A DNA stretch of 64,000 bases from NCBI GenBank assembly GCA_018647765.1, contig JABGSN010000063.1, positions 33,646 to 97,645 on the forward strand, read 5' to 3'. Numbering within the stretch: position 1 is the stretch's first letter; each line of letters begins with the position of its first letter. Under the pieces are notes generated by a model, which saw only the letters and a program-made list of their open reading frames with translations, made no database searches and was not told where the DNA came from. Source of the stretch: Oceanospirillaceae bacterium (GTDB taxonomy: Bacteria; Pseudomonadota; Gammaproteobacteria; Pseudomonadales; Balneatricaceae). This document shows positions 17,244 through 27,862 of this stretch, one piece after another. The position numbers and the translations under genes were made by a program.

Positions 17244-18401
17244 ATGGCTTTGTTTACTGATACTGCAGCATGGGTGAGTACTGAACATAGGCTCTATGCC
17301 GATGGAGTACAGCGCTTTATGGAACAGTCCATGGCACCCAATATTGAAAGCTGGTGTGACCAAGGTGTGGTAGATCGAGATTTTTGGTTCCAAGCGGGTG
17401 AAGCTGGAATTATGGGTGCGTCGGTACCCGAGGCTTATGGCGGAGCTGGAGCCGATCTTTCGTTTGAAGCGATCACCATCTATACCCAAGCCTATTTGGC
17501 CGACATTAATTGGGGTTACGGTATTCAGTCCATTGTGATGCACTATTTGGTGGCTTACGGTACCGAAGATCAAAAGCGACGCTGGTTGCCCAAATTAGTG
17601 TCTGGAGAGCTGGTGTCGGCCATTGCCATGACTGAACCAGGTTGTGGCTCAGACCTTAAAGCCGTCGCATCAACAGCTAAACGCGATGGTGATAGTTATG
17701 TTATTAATGGCTCCAAAACGTTTATTACCAATGGCCAAACCGCCGAGTTGATTTGCGTGGTAGTAAAAACCGATTTAGCGGCTGGCTCTAAAGGCACTTC
17801 GCTCATTTTTGTAGAAACCGATCAGGCGCAAGGTTTTCAGCGTGGGCGCAATCTAAAGAAATTAGGTATGAAAGGCAACGACACTTCGGAATTGTTTTTT
17901 GAAGATGTACGGGTGCCGGTAGATAATTTGTTAGGTGGGATTGAGGGGCAAGGGTTTTACCAGTTGATGAATCAATTGGTGTGGGAACGGTCCATGATTG
18001 GCATCACCGCGTTAGGCGCCATGGACTGTGGCTTACAACAAACCATCGAATATGTGCGTCAACGAAAGGCCTTTGGTCAGCCGATTATGGCTTTCCAAAA
18101 TACGCGCTTTAAGTTGGCAGAAATGAAAACTAAAGTGGAAGTCACACGCAGCTTCATTAACGATTGTATTGCCAAACTCATTGATGGCTCTATCGACCCA
18201 GCTACAGCGTCGATGGCTAAGTATTGGGGCTCACAAGTACAGAATGAAGTGCTGGATGAATGTGTGCAACTACACGGTGGTTACGGCTATATGATGGAAT
18301 ACCCTATTACTCGGTTGTTTGCCGATGCTAGGGTACAAAAAATCTACGGCGGCACCAATGAAATTATGAAAGAACTCATCGCTCGCTCCCTAGACGTATA
18401 G
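17244..18401 (+). CDS. Acyl-CoA dehydrogenase (long-chain/isovaleryl type)
   Basis: 385 residues, full-length for the family. Seen: TEPGCGSDL flavin loop, GSKTFITNG, RKAFGQPI, and LHGGYGYMMEYPITRLFADARV near the end. The catalytic base appears to be Glu248 (VWERS), the LCAD/isovaleryl position; the MCAD position is Gly (IYGGTNEI), consistent with that subgroup. The FAD enzyme makes the first double bond in beta-oxidation or branched-chain breakdown and passes electrons to ETF. The racemase gene follows 9 bases later, suggesting methyl-branched substrates. Confidence 0.92.
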   Translation: MALFTDTAAWVSTEHRLYADGVQRFMEQSMAPNIESWCDQGVVDRDFWFQAGEAGIMGASVPEAYGGAGADLSFEAITIYTQAYLADINWGYGIQSIVMHYLVAYGTEDQKRRWLPKLVSGELVSAIAMTEPGCGSDLKAVASTAKRDGDSYVINGSKTFITNGQTAELICVVVKTDLAAGSKGTSLIFVETDQAQGFQRGRNLKKLGMKGNDTSELFFEDVRVPVDNLLGGIEGQGFYQLMNQLVWERSMIGITALGAMDCGLQQTIEYVRQRKAFGQPIMAFQNTRFKLAEMKTKVEVTRSFINDCIAKLIDGSIDPATASMAKYWGSQVQNEVLDECVQLHGGYGYMMEYPITRLFADARVQKIYGGTNEIMKELIARSLDV

Positions 18402-18410
18402 AGCATATAT

Positions 18411-19568
18411 ATGATCAATCAAAAGCCGTTAGCGGGCGTTAAAGTCGTTGAATTCGAAGGCATTGGGCCATGTCCATTGGCTGGCATGATGTTAGCCGAT
18501 ATGGGTGCCGAAGTGACGCTGGTCGGACGTAAAGTTAGTAATAAAAATGCCGCCGAAATTGCGCCACAAGAAACAGCTCAAGCCTTTTATCATCGTGGAA
18601 AAAAATCCATTCTAATCGACCTGAAACAGCCCGAGGGTGTTGCCTTGGCCCTCAAGTTGTCAGCTCAAGCGGATATCTTAATCGAGGGCTTTCGCCCGGG
18701 GGTGATGGAACGTTTGGGTTTAGGGCCCGATGTGTGTCTAGATCTGCAGCCGAAATTAATCTATGGCCGGTTGACAGGTTGGGGGCAAACTGGACCACTG
18801 GCGCAAGCAGCAGGACACGACCCTAACTACATAGCCCTGTCGGGTGCCATGTATTACGGGGCACGCCCTAATCATAAACCGACGGCGCCGCTGACCTTGG
18901 CTGGAGACGTGGCCGGCGGCACCATGATGCTGTTATGGGGTGTGATGTGCGCCTTGTGGCAAGCTCAAGCGAGCGGCCAAGGGCAGGTGGTAGATGCGGC
19001 GATTACTGATGGGTCGGCTTACGCATCGAGCTTGTTGTGGATGATGCACAACACAGGGCAATTGCCGCAACAAACAGGCCTCAGTTGGGCCGACGGTGCA
19101 GCACCGTGGAATGACACCTATGTGTGTGCCGACGGTCTGTATGTCAATATATGTGCCTTAGAACCCAAGTTTTATCAGTTGTTGCTAGAGCACTTGGAAC
19201 TGTTGCATGAGCCAAGTCTGCGTAATCAGTGGGATAAAACCATGTGGCCGCAGGCGCAGCAAGAGCTGACGCGAGTGTTTGCCAGCCAAAGTCGTCAGCA
19301 TTGGTGCGCTTTGCTAGAAGGCACTGACGTTTGTTTTGCCCCAGTACTGAGTTTCAATGAAGCTACAGAACACCCCCATAACCTTGCGCGAAACACTTTT
19401 GTGCAGCTAGAGGGCATCACCCAGCCAGCTCCAGCTCCAAAAATGGGCCATGTCCAAAGGTCATTAAAACCAGTGCCAGAAGCAGCTCAACATACGTTAG
19501 AACTGCTCGACCAGCTAGGCTTACCCGATGCTCAGGTGAGGCAGTTGCAGAAGGACGGTGTGGTTTAA
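18411..19568 (+). CDS. Class III CoA-transferase family protein, probable alpha-methylacyl-CoA racemase
   Basis: 385 residues of the CaiB/BaiF fold. The pair His136 (GHDPNY) and Asp166 (LAGDVAGG) is spaced 30 apart, exactly as the catalytic His/Asp of bacterial and mammalian alpha-methylacyl-CoA racemase, so racemase is favoured over CoA transfer. It would invert the methyl centre of branched acyl-CoAs so the preceding dehydrogenase can act. The stop overlaps the convergent prc stop by 4 bases. Confidence 0.88.
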   Translation: MINQKPLAGVKVVEFEGIGPCPLAGMMLADMGAEVTLVGRKVSNKNAAEIAPQETAQAFYHRGKKSILIDLKQPEGVALALKLSAQADILIEGFRPGVMERLGLGPDVCLDLQPKLIYGRLTGWGQTGPLAQAAGHDPNYIALSGAMYYGARPNHKPTAPLTLAGDVAGGTMMLLWGVMCALWQAQASGQGQVVDAAITDGSAYASSLLWMMHNTGQLPQQTGLSWADGAAPWNDTYVCADGLYVNICALEPKFYQLLLEHLELLHEPSLRNQWDKTMWPQAQQELTRVFASQSRQHWCALLEGTDVCFAPVLSFNEATEHPHNLARNTFVQLEGITQPAPAPKMGHVQRSLKPVPEAAQHTLELLDQLGLPDAQVRQLQKDGVV

Positions 19569-21592
19569 CGTGCTAAATCGATCCAGTCGGCGATAACGGC
19601 AGCACCAGCAACGATGTAGGGGTCTTTTTGGGTGTCGTCGTAATCAAATTGATGATCGTCGGCGACTGTCACAGGCTCAAGCCCATGGTCCTGACGCAGG
19701 CTGTTGATTTGCTCTAAGTACCAATCTTGTTCGGTGTGCCATTGTTGTGTTCTTTGCTGTAAGTTAAGGCTTATTTGTTTTGATCGAGTGTTTTCGTGCT
19801 CAGCCAAAGCCTGCGTGTAAATCCAATCTGAGCTAGTGCTTTGGCGCGCGTTTTGTTGTTGTTGCAAGTGGGGAATAATCTGCTCAAAGGCAAAATAACG
19901 ACGATGATCCACGGCCTTCACTTGATCCCACTTAAGGGCATGGGGCAGGCTACTTTCGCCTATTTTTTTGTGGTCTTGCAGGTGTGGAAGGGTGATGTCA
20001 GGCACCACGCCTTGATGTTGAGTGCTAGCACCCGAAACACGATAGAACTTGGCTTGAGTAAACTTTATCTGACCACTGCTTAAGTTACCAAACGTCTGCA
20101 CCGTGCCTTTGCCGTAGGTTTGGCTGCCAACAATTAAGGCGCGTTGATAGTCCTGCATAGCGGCTGCAAAAATTTCGGATGCAGAGGCACTGTAGCGGTT
20201 AACCAGCACGACCACAGGGCCGTTATAGGCGAGTAATGGATTACGATCCATTTGCTTTTCGATGACACCATCGGCGTAGCGTACTTGAACCGTGGTACCG
20301 GTTTCAATGAATAACCCGGTTAACTGATTGGCCTCTCTCAGAGACCCACCGCCATTGTTACGCAGATCTATAACAATACCACTCACTTGGTCCTGTTTCA
20401 GTTCTTGTATTAAATTATATACATCACGGGTGGTACTGCGATAATTGGGGTCACCCCGTTGAGCTGCAGCAAAGTCCATGTAGAAGGTGGGGAGTGTAAT
20501 GACACCCATGGTGAGCGGACCTTGATCTGTAGCTACGGTTACGAGGGACTTCTTGGCCGCTTGATCATCTAAATTAACCTTGTTACGGCGAATTTGAATG
20601 GTCTTTTTAGCTTGCTGTAAATCGCCTCCTGGAATGATGTGGAGCTTCACTAAGCTGCCTTTGGGGCCGCGAATCTGATCTACCACGTCATCTAAACGCC
20701 AACCTAAAATTTCTTGTATGGCTTCACCTTCTTGCCCTACGCCCACAATATAATCTGAGGCTTGTAAGTCGCCTGCTTTGTCGGCTGGCCCACCGGCGAC
20801 TAAACGCACCACTTTGGTGTAGTCGTTATCTCTCTGTAGCACTGCGCCTATGCCTTCTAGTGATAGGCTCATGTCGATATTGAAATCTTCCACGTTACGT
20901 GGCGACAGGTAAGTGGTGTGAGGGTCGGTGGCCGTGGTAATGCTGTTGCTTAATGCTTGATAGGCATCCCTGAGCTCAACTTGCAGTACCCGCTTACGCA
21001 TATTGAGGTAGCGTTTTTCTAGACGGTTTTTAATCTGCGTCTGAGTTTCATTACTAATTTGGCCATTAATAAACTCGTTTTTAAGCTGCTTGCGCCACAA
21101 GTTTTTGACGGCTTGATGATCAGGCTGGCGTGCGGCGTCTTGTGGTGCCATAGCAATGTGTTCGTTTAACTCAAAGTTGAACATGGAAGATGGTTGCGAT
21201 AACCATGCGAGATTAAAGTCAATAAATTCTAACCGCCGCTGCTGTAATACGTTGTACATGTCGGCCATAGGGCGTAAGTCGCCTTGGGGCAATAAATCAT
21301 CTAATTCATGCTTAAGATACTGATATGGCGCCAGATCCATTTGGCTTAAGTAGCTTTTTAGAGGGTCTAACAAAGTTAAATAGTTAGTGAATATATCGTT
21401 AGCTAAACCGTCGTCGTTAATTCTTGGTTGGTAATGCTGCTGCTCAAGCAAGTGCATGATTTCTTTAGTTAATTGGCTCTGTTTGGCGGTAAAACTAACC
21501 TTCACAGGGGCGTTGGTGGCGATCACTAAAGGCGCTGAAAAAATGCTGCAAGTAAAAACGAGGGCAGTTAATAATGTACGTGTCGGTATCAT
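19565..21592 (-). CDS. prc: Carboxy-terminal processing protease Prc (Tsp)
   Basis: 675 residues. A hydrophobic N-terminal signal (about 1-25) directs it to the periplasm. Then a helical N-terminal region, a PDZ domain (about 240-325), the S41 protease domain with Ser470 (SASASE), Asp481 and Lys495 (YGKGTVQ) in the spacing of the E. coli catalytic residues, and a C-terminal helical domain. Known: it trims or degrades periplasmic proteins by their C-termini, including SsrA-tagged proteins and wall hydrolases. Single gene with its own 190-base upstream gap. Confidence 0.96.
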   Translation of the reverse strand: MIPTRTLLTALVFTCSIFSAPLVIATNAPVKVSFTAKQSQLTKEIMHLLEQQHYQPRINDDGLANDIFTNYLTLLDPLKSYLSQMDLAPYQYLKHELDDLLPQGDLRPMADMYNVLQQRRLEFIDFNLAWLSQPSSMFNFELNEHIAMAPQDAARQPDHQAVKNLWRKQLKNEFINGQISNETQTQIKNRLEKRYLNMRKRVLQVELRDAYQALSNSITTATDPHTTYLSPRNVEDFNIDMSLSLEGIGAVLQRDNDYTKVVRLVAGGPADKAGDLQASDYIVGVGQEGEAIQEILGWRLDDVVDQIRGPKGSLVKLHIIPGGDLQQAKKTIQIRRNKVNLDDQAAKKSLVTVATDQGPLTMGVITLPTFYMDFAAAQRGDPNYRSTTRDVYNLIQELKQDQVSGIVIDLRNNGGGSLREANQLTGLFIETGTTVQVRYADGVIEKQMDRNPLLAYNGPVVVLVNRYSASASEIFAAAMQDYQRALIVGSQTYGKGTVQTFGNLSSGQIKFTQAKFYRVSGASTQHQGVVPDITLPHLQDHKKIGESSLPHALKWDQVKAVDHRRYFAFEQIIPHLQQQQNARQSTSSDWIYTQALAEHENTRSKQISLNLQQRTQQWHTEQDWYLEQINSLRQDHGLEPVTVADDHQFDYDDTQKDPYIVAGAAVIADWIDLAR

Positions 21593-21784
21593 AGAAAGGT
21601 AAATATAAATGGCGCTGTAGCAGTGATTAAGATTAATACAATCTATATTAGCGTGATTTTGCCAAAATATTCAAACTCGCTGGGGCAAAATTAGCGCATT
21701 TAGCCAGTGCTTTACATAATCATTACGTCTAACACCTCAGAATGTGGCAAACTAAGTCCTTTGACTTAAGGAACACCTGCCACT

Positions 21785-23083
21785 ATGACGGCTCAAGATA
21801 CACAGCAAGCCTACCTTGCTGGTTTAATGGAATTTATCAAGGCATCTCCCACACCATTTCATGCAGTGTCTAGCATGGTCGATGCACTTACCGCAGCGGG
21901 TTATTGCCGGTTAACGGTGGCTGACACTTGGGCCTTAGAGGCTGGAGGGCGTTATTTCATTAGCCGTAATGACTCCACTATCATCGCCTTTGTGTTGCCG
22001 AAAAAACAAGGTCTGCAGCGCTTGCACATGGTGGGGGCTCATACCGACAGCCCATGTTTAAAAGTGAAACCCAACCCCGAAGTAAAGCGCAAAGGGTATC
22101 AGCAATTGGGTGTTGAGGTGTATGGCGGAGCGCTGTTGCACCCCTGGTTTGATCGAGACTTATCCCTTGCAGGGCGAGTGGTGTGTCGCAATAGTGACGG
22201 CGTGCTAGAGAGTCACTTGGTCGATTTTAAGCGCCCTGTGGCCTGTATTCCGAGCTTAGCCATTCATTTGGATCGAGAGGCCAACAAAGGCCATAGCGTT
22301 AACGCTCAAACCGATCTGCCGGTGTTATTGGGGCAGGCTCTGGGCGATGACTTTGACTTGCGACAATTGTTGCTTAAGCAACTTTTAACCGACGGCCACT
22401 CAGTGGCGCAAGTGGTGGATTACGAGTTAAGCTTGTATGACGTTCAAGCGCCTGCGTTGGTCGGCATTAAAGAAGAGTTTTTGGCAGCTGCGCGGTTAGA
22501 TAATTTATTCAGCTGTTACATGGGTTTAAGTGCCATGCTTGCCGCCGACACCACGCAAGGCATGTTGTTAGTGTGCAACGACCATGAAGAAGTGGGTAGT
22601 CAATCGGCAGAAGGTGCACAAGGCAGTTTTTTAATGTCTGTACTGCAGCGTATTTATCCTTCTGCAGAACAATTACACCAGGTGTTAGACGCTTCCACGT
22701 TTATCTCGGCCGACAATGCACATGGAGTGCATCCCAATTTTGCCAATAAACATGATGAACAGCATGGGCCAAAGTTAAATGCAGGGCCAGTGATTAAGGT
22801 GAATGCGAATCAACGGTATGCCACTAACGCGGTCACTAGCGCCATGATAAAAGAGCTGGCTGCTCAGGCCAACTTGCCAATTCAGACCTTTGTAGTACGT
22901 AGCGACATGGGTTGCGGCAGCACTATTGGGCCCATTACTGCCGCCCAGCTGGGTGTGCGAACCCTAGATTTAGGAGCGCCAACCTTTGCCATGCATTCAA
23001 TTCGAGAATTAGCGGGGAGTGCCGATGCGTTAATTACCCACCAATTGCTGCAAGCGTTCTTTGAGACTCAAATGGTGGTTTAG
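21785..23083 (+). CDS. apeB: M18 family aminopeptidase (aspartyl aminopeptidase type)
   Basis: 432 residues. Seen: [13 protein letters not shown] with metal ligand His86, [26 protein letters not shown] carrying the catalytic glutamates, [11 protein letters not shown], and [11 protein letters not shown]. These are the two-zinc M18 signatures. Known: cytosolic dodecamers that remove N-terminal acidic residues from peptides. Length is as expected. No operon partner; the convergent sulA gene starts 16 bases past its stop. Confidence 0.93.
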   Translation: MTAQDTQQAYLAGLMEFIKASPTPFHAVSSMVDALTAAGYCRLTVADTWALEAGGRYFISRNDSTIIAFVLPKKQGLQRLHMVGAHTDSPCLKVKPNPEVKRKGYQQLGVEVYGGALLHPWFDRDLSLAGRVVCRNSDGVLESHLVDFKRPVACIPSLAIHLDREANKGHSVNAQTDLPVLLGQALGDDFDLRQLLLKQLLTDGHSVAQVVDYELSLYDVQAPALVGIKEEFLAAARLDNLFSCYMGLSAMLAADTTQGMLLVCNDHEEVGSQSAEGAQGSFLMSVLQRIYPSAEQLHQVLDASTFISADNAHGVHPNFANKHDEQHGPKLNAGPVIKVNANQRYATNAVTSAMIKELAAQANLPIQTFVVRSDMGCGSTIGPITAAQLGVRTLDLGAPTFAMHSIRELAGSADALITHQLLQAFFETQMVV

Positions 23084-23099
23084 GTGAGGCTGCTTTGGG

Positions 23100-23561
23100 T
23101 TATTGGTGTCGGACTAAAAATGCTTGGCTGTTACCTGCTTCTGCGGCCACAGCCAAGTCGTTGAGCTCGTCATCTGCAAGGCATCCAAACCAGCTGATAA
23201 CGGCATGGCAGGTGCCGCTTTTTAATGCTTGTTTGGCGAGGCTCATAGTGTCGTGTTGGGCATCTGGTTGTAATAAAATAATCTTGTTAAGGTCAAAACC
23301 TGCGGCTTGCAATTGCGCCTTAGGCAGCAGTTTTGGTGGTGCCACCCAGGCTAGCCAACGTTGATCGTGGCTTAGTTGAGCTAACAACGGCAACAACATC
23401 TGTATGTTGCTCCAAGCTTCGCCACGCATAATTATTTCAGTAATGGGACTCAGATCTGGGGCAGTCACCGTTTCTTCTTCATGGAGCCACAAATCGAGCT
23501 GATGTTCAGCAAGTATGCCATTAACTGCGTCGCTGGTAGGGTGCTGTTGTTGCTGCCACAT
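23100..23561 (-). CDS. sulA: SOS cell-division inhibitor SulA
   Basis: 153 residues, weakly conserved as usual for SulA. Seen: ITEIIMRGEAWSNIQMLLPLLAQLS, RWLAWVAPP, then LNKIILLQ and the region SLAKQALKSGTCHAVISWFG, matching SulA in pattern. It lies 33 bases after lexA on the same strand, the lexA-sulA pair known from Pseudomonas and relatives. Known: SulA binds FtsZ and stops septation during DNA damage. LexA control would come through the lexA promoter. Confidence 0.88.
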   Translation of the reverse strand: MWQQQQHPTSDAVNGILAEHQLDLWLHEEETVTAPDLSPITEIIMRGEAWSNIQMLLPLLAQLSHDQRWLAWVAPPKLLPKAQLQAAGFDLNKIILLQPDAQHDTMSLAKQALKSGTCHAVISWFGCLADDELNDLAVAAEAGNSQAFLVRHQ

Positions 23562-23594
23562 AATGATGATTCCATAGGGTGTAAAAGTAAGGTG

Positions 23595-24203
23595 TTAATT
23601 ACCACGGCGTATAATGCCTACACTCAAACCTTCAATGCTTAAGTGTTGTTGTGTAAGGTCGACTTCGATGGGTGAAAAGTCTGGGTTTTCGGCAATCAGT
23701 TGTACTTGGTTGCCGTTACGTTGAAAACGCTTAACCGTCACTTCGTCATTTAATCGAGCAACCACCACCTGGCCGTTACGGGCTTGGTCGGTTTTATGCA
23801 CTGCCAGTAAATCACCATCGTAGATACCTATGTCTTTCATCGACATGCCGCTGACCTGCAAAAGGTAATCGGCCTTGGGATAAAAAAGATTTTCTGGAAT
23901 AGCGCAATAGTCACTAATATGTTCTTCGGCTAGTAACGGGCTACCGGCGGCAACCATGCCTATAATGGGTAAGCCTAGGTCTTCTTCATGCATGTCGGGC
24001 ACCCGTATGCCACGTGATGCACCGGGCATAATTTCAATCGCACCTTTGCGTGCTAGCGCTTTAATGTGCTCTTCAGCCGCGTTGGGTGATTTAAACCCGA
24101 GTTCACGAGCAATCTCGGCACGGGTAGGGGGAAACCCCGTGTCGGTGATATGACTTCTAATGCACTCTAGAACTTGATCTTGGCGTGGCGTTAATTTAAT
24201 CAT
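23595..24203 (-). CDS. lexA: LexA repressor
   Basis: 202 residues. N-terminal winged helix with [12 protein letters not shown] and [24 protein letters not shown]; self-cleavage site Ala86-Gly87; catalytic Ser121 and Lys158, each shifted by two from the E. coli numbers. RecA-DNA filaments trigger its self-cleavage. Two LexA boxes overlap its own promoter, giving autoregulation, and sulA follows. Confidence 0.98.
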   Translation of the reverse strand: MIKLTPRQDQVLECIRSHITDTGFPPTRAEIARELGFKSPNAAEEHIKALARKGAIEIMPGASRGIRVPDMHEEDLGLPIIGMVAAGSPLLAEEHISDYCAIPENLFYPKADYLLQVSGMSMKDIGIYDGDLLAVHKTDQARNGQVVVARLNDEVTVKRFQRNGNQVQLIAENPDFSPIEVDLTQQHLSIEGLSVGIIRRGN

Positions 24204-24232
24204 GCAAAGGCCTCTTGGCTGCGTTTCTTAAG

Positions 24233-24248
24233 CTGGTTGTTTGTACAG
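24233..24248. promoter_or_regulatory. LexA box 2 (start-proximal)
   Basis: CTGGTTGTTTGTACAG, a CTG-N10-CAG site, 30 bases before the lexA ATG. It would cover the predicted transcription start. It deviates from CTGT-N8-ACAG at one position in the left arm. Confidence 0.7.
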
Positions 24249-24251
24249 TTA

Positions 24252-24267
24252 CTGTATATAATAACAG
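24252..24267. promoter_or_regulatory. LexA box 1, overlapping the lexA promoter
   Basis: CTGTATATAATAACAG, a perfect CTGT-N8-ACAG LexA box, three bases from box 2. On the minus strand a promoter TTGCCA (24285-24280), 16-base spacer, TATTAT (24263-24258) runs through it, so binding would block lexA-sulA transcription. The boxes are about 135-170 bases before dinG, so control of dinG from here is possible but not evident. Confidence 0.9.
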
Positions 24268-24400
24268 TAATCTCGCTGCTGGCAAGTTTTATTTTTGTTA
24301 GCCGCTTGAGTCTGCTATATGTGTCTCAAATGGTGTACCCTTATGTGCCTTCGCCTGCCTCGTTGTAGCGCCTACTAATTAAAGTTAAGAGTCCAACCCA

Positions 24401-26536
24401 GTGTCTAAAACTGCCGACGTTAAACACGACATCCAACAATTGTACCGCAAGCTACTGAAACAACTGGGTTTAAACGCCCGGTGGGGTCAAAAACAGATGA
24501 TTGCCACGGTGGCTAATCATTTTTTGGCTATCAAAATGGATGCCGAAGGTCAGCGTAAGGGTGACAACCCAGCGTGTATTGTAGAAGCAGGTACGGGTAC
24601 CGGTAAAACCTTGGCCTATATGGTGGCTTGTTTGCCAATCGCCCAAGCGCTTGAAAAAAAGTTAGTCATTGCTACAGGGACCATTGCCCTGCAGGAGCAA
24701 ATTGTAGAAAAGGATCTACCCGCTATTAAAAAACACGGCGGCTATGATTTTGATTTTCAGCTGGCTAAAGGCCGCAGGCGTTATGTGTGTGTGTCTCGAC
24801 TTGATCAAGCCCTGTCACAGAATGCCTCTTTAGATCCCACACAAGCCTTGTTTGAAGATGAACTAGCGTTGAAGTTGGATGGTCAACAGCAGGCCTTGTA
24901 TAAAGACATGGTGATGCAGTTAGGTGCGAGTCAATGGGACGGCGACCGCGATGCTTGGTCGGATCCATTACCAGAAGATCATTGGCGGCCTATTACTACT
25001 GACCATAGAGGGTGTACTAACCGGCGTTGTAGTCATTTTAACGAATGCCCTTTCTTCAAGGCCCGTGCGGGGCTTGAGCAGGCTGACTGTATCGTGACTA
25101 ACCATGATTTGGTGTTGGCCGATCTGGCCTTAGGCGGCGGTGTTATATTGCCAGCGCCCGAAGACACCATCTATATTTTTGATGAAGGTCATCATTTAGC
25201 CGATAAAACCCTGAAACAGTTTACTCACCAGCAAGGCATTCGACAGCTCAATCGTTGGTATGGTCAGACTCGCTCGGGTTTAAAAAAGTTTGTTAAGGAA
25301 TGGCAGGGTGGTGGTCGGGGCGCTTCGCTGAGCGAACAAGTGCAAGAACATGTACAGTCCCTCGAGCAGCAGTTGATTAGTTTGGAGCAGTTTTTAGATC
25401 AACCCGCGTTTAGCCCAAAAGACGGCTACCAACAGAAAGAAAGTTATCGTTTTCCGCAGGGCGTAGTGCCTACAGAACTGGTACAAATAAGCCATGATTT
25501 GGGTTTGATGAGTGCTCGTTTGGCCCGTGATTTGGGTGCTTTGCATGAACTCATGGATGACGTGGTGAAAGGCGAACAGAACGGTTTAACCAAAGATCAG
25601 GCCGAAACCTACCTTGCGGCATTTGGTGTGTTGCAACAAAATGCGGAGCAGCAACTCGCCTTATGGCAGGCCTACGCCAAGGTTGATGCCGCAGGTGAAG
25701 TACCGATGGCCCGTTGGTTACAGCATTGGCAAACCCCAGAACGGGTGGATCTAGAAATTTCTGCGAGCCCGATTTTGGCCGCTAACTTGTTGCAAGAGAA
25801 CCTTTGGAAGCGTTGTTATGGGGCTTTATTGACCTCGGCTACGCTAACCGCCCTTGGCCGATTTGACCAGCTGTTAACCCATGCCGGGTTAAACCAAAAA
25901 AGCGCCATGCTGGCGGTGGCTAGCCCGTTTGATTTTTCTCAGTCACAAATATGTGTGCCTAAAGAAGCGGTGGAGCCTGGGCCTGAAGCGGTATTTGTAG
26001 AAAACTTGATTACAGGGCTCGAGGCGCAACTTAACCCTGATGAAGCGAGCCTCGTGTTATTTACCTCACGCAAGGTGATGCAGCTGGTGTTTGAAGGCAT
26101 GCAAGCGCATTGGCAAGATGTAATTTTGCAGCAGGGAGAGTCGTCTAAGCAGCGGTTGCTCAATCAGCACAAACAGCGCATCGACGACGGCGAGGGCAGT
26201 GTGTTATTTGGCTTGGCCAGCTTTGCAGAAGGTATCGACTTACCGGGTAATTATTTAATCCACGTGGTGATCACGCGGTTGCCATTTACGGTGCCCGATA
26301 AACCGGTACCGGCAGCCCTGGCCGAATGGATTGAAAAATCAGGCGGTAATAGTTTTATGCAGCTGTCGGTACCCGAAGCGAGTGTTCGCTTGGTACAGGC
26401 TACGGGGCGTTTGTTACGTAAAGAGGATGACAAAGGCCGCATCACAATATTGGATAGGCGGATCGTGAGTAAACGTTACGGACAGCAGCTGTTACAATCG
26501 CTACCGCCGTATCAGCAAAAGTTTGCCCCAAGGTAA
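24401..26536 (+). CDS. dinG: ATP-dependent DNA helicase DinG
   Basis: 711 residues from a GTG start. Seen: Walker A EAGTGTGKT (63-71), the iron-sulfur cysteines Cys130, Cys205, Cys210 and Cys216, the DEGHH box (261-265), and motifs GLASFAEGIDLPG and QATGRLLR in the second RecA fold. It is an XPD-like superfamily 2, 5'-3' helicase with a 4Fe-4S cluster that resolves R-loops and other structures at stalled forks. It is divergent from lexA, which suits a DNA-damage role. Confidence 0.95.
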   Translation: MSKTADVKHDIQQLYRKLLKQLGLNARWGQKQMIATVANHFLAIKMDAEGQRKGDNPACIVEAGTGTGKTLAYMVACLPIAQALEKKLVIATGTIALQEQIVEKDLPAIKKHGGYDFDFQLAKGRRRYVCVSRLDQALSQNASLDPTQALFEDELALKLDGQQQALYKDMVMQLGASQWDGDRDAWSDPLPEDHWRPITTDHRGCTNRRCSHFNECPFFKARAGLEQADCIVTNHDLVLADLALGGGVILPAPEDTIYIFDEGHHLADKTLKQFTHQQGIRQLNRWYGQTRSGLKKFVKEWQGGGRGASLSEQVQEHVQSLEQQLISLEQFLDQPAFSPKDGYQQKESYRFPQGVVPTELVQISHDLGLMSARLARDLGALHELMDDVVKGEQNGLTKDQAETYLAAFGVLQQNAEQQLALWQAYAKVDAAGEVPMARWLQHWQTPERVDLEISASPILAANLLQENLWKRCYGALLTSATLTALGRFDQLLTHAGLNQKSAMLAVASPFDFSQSQICVPKEAVEPGPEAVFVENLITGLEAQLNPDEASLVLFTSRKVMQLVFEGMQAHWQDVILQQGESSKQRLLNQHKQRIDDGEGSVLFGLASFAEGIDLPGNYLIHVVITRLPFTVPDKPVPAALAEWIEKSGGNSFMQLSVPEASVRLVQATGRLLRKEDDKGRITILDRRIVSKRYGQQLLQSLPPYQQKFAPR

Positions 26537-26610
26537 ACACCTCGGGGCTTTGTGTCTGGCGCTTAAACTCTCTATACTGCCACGTTTGTAGTTAATCAAA
26601 GTAGGGCAAC

Positions 26611-27852
26611 ATGGCCCTAGAATGGAATAACACCTTGAACTCAAGTCAACAACAAAACTGGTTATTGGACGATTTCCAAGTGCCAGAAGCAGAAGATAAA
26701 ACCCGTTTTCATGATCTCGATCTACCCGATCAAGTGATGCAAGCCGTTGCAGCTTTAGGGTACAAATACTGTAGCCCGATTCAGGCATTAACATTACCAG
26801 AGTCTCTAGACGGTAAAGACATTACGGGTAAAGCTCAAACAGGCTCTGGTAAAACAGCGGCCTTCTTATTGAGCATGATTACAGATTTTCTTGATTTTCC
26901 TATCCAAGGCCCGCGTCGCTTCGGCACGCCTAGAGCGCTAATTATTGCCCCCACGCGAGAGTTGGTCATGCAAATTGCCAGTGACGCCGAAGACTTAACC
27001 CGTTTTTGCGATGTCAATGTGCAGCAACTTGTGGGCGGTATGGATTTTGAAGCGCAGCAAAAACAACTGAAGCAAAAACCCACCGATATTATGGTGGCTA
27101 CGCCAGGCCGGTTGTTAGATTTTTGTCGCCGTGGCCATGTCAATTTACGTGAAGTGGAAGTGGTGGTGTTGGACGAAGCGGATCGTATGTTAAGTATGGG
27201 TTTTATTCCCGATGTGCGCGCCATTATTCGTCAGACGCCAAAGAAAGAAGACCGACAAACCTTGTTGTTTAGTGCCACCTTTAGTGATCAGATATTACGT
27301 TTAGCGGAGCAGTGGACGTTTGAACCGGTGCATGTGGAAATAGAGTCTGATGATTTAGCCAATGAAAGTGTCGAGCAAAAGTTCTTTTCTGTGGCCCGGT
27401 CTGACAAGTACAAAGTATTGCTCAATAGCTTGAAAACCATGGATGTAAAACGTGCCATCGTGTTTGCTAACCGCCGTCACATTACCCGCGACTTGGCCGA
27501 AAAGTTACAAAAAGATGGCATTCGTAGTGCGTTATTGTCGGGAGAGGTAGCGCAAGCTAAACGGGTAAAAACGTTGGAACGGTTCCGCAGTGGTGATACG
27601 CCGGTATTGGTGGCCACAGACGTGGCAGGCCGCGGTATTCACGTAGACGGTGTAAGTCACGTGTTTAACTATGACCTGCCCGAAGAATTGGAAGATTATG
27701 TGCATCGTATAGGTCGCACAGGCCGTGCGGGCGCCACTGGTACCTCCATTAGCTTTGCCTCTGAAGATGATGCGTTTTTAATGCCAGAATTAGAAGAACT
27801 CTTAGGTAAACGGTTAAATTGTGAGCCAACTCCAAGCGAACTGTTAGTTTAA
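26611..27852 (+). CDS. rhlB: DEAD-box RNA helicase RhlB
   Basis: 413 residues. Q-motif segment [22 protein letters not shown], Walker A AQTGSGKT (75-82), [18 protein letters not shown], and [10 protein letters not shown] are all present. Length and order fit RhlB, the helicase that helps RNase E unwind mRNA in the degradosome. An N-terminal acidic extension of about 30 residues precedes the Q motif. gpsA follows 10 bases later. Confidence 0.9.
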   Translation: MALEWNNTLNSSQQQNWLLDDFQVPEAEDKTRFHDLDLPDQVMQAVAALGYKYCSPIQALTLPESLDGKDITGKAQTGSGKTAAFLLSMITDFLDFPIQGPRRFGTPRALIIAPTRELVMQIASDAEDLTRFCDVNVQQLVGGMDFEAQQKQLKQKPTDIMVATPGRLLDFCRRGHVNLREVEVVVLDEADRMLSMGFIPDVRAIIRQTPKKEDRQTLLFSATFSDQILRLAEQWTFEPVHVEIESDDLANESVEQKFFSVARSDKYKVLLNSLKTMDVKRAIVFANRRHITRDLAEKLQKDGIRSALLSGEVAQAKRVKTLERFRSGDTPVLVATDVAGRGIHVDGVSHVFNYDLPEELEDYVHRIGRTGRAGATGTSISFASEDDAFLMPELEELLGKRLNCEPTPSELLV

Positions 27853-27862
27853 AGGTGGATTA

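Noticed and set aside
24640..24654. CAAGCGCTTG copy inside dinG
   Set aside because: Same 10-base core as the thiolase operator candidate, but within codons of a conserved helicase stretch, so chance is the simplest reading.
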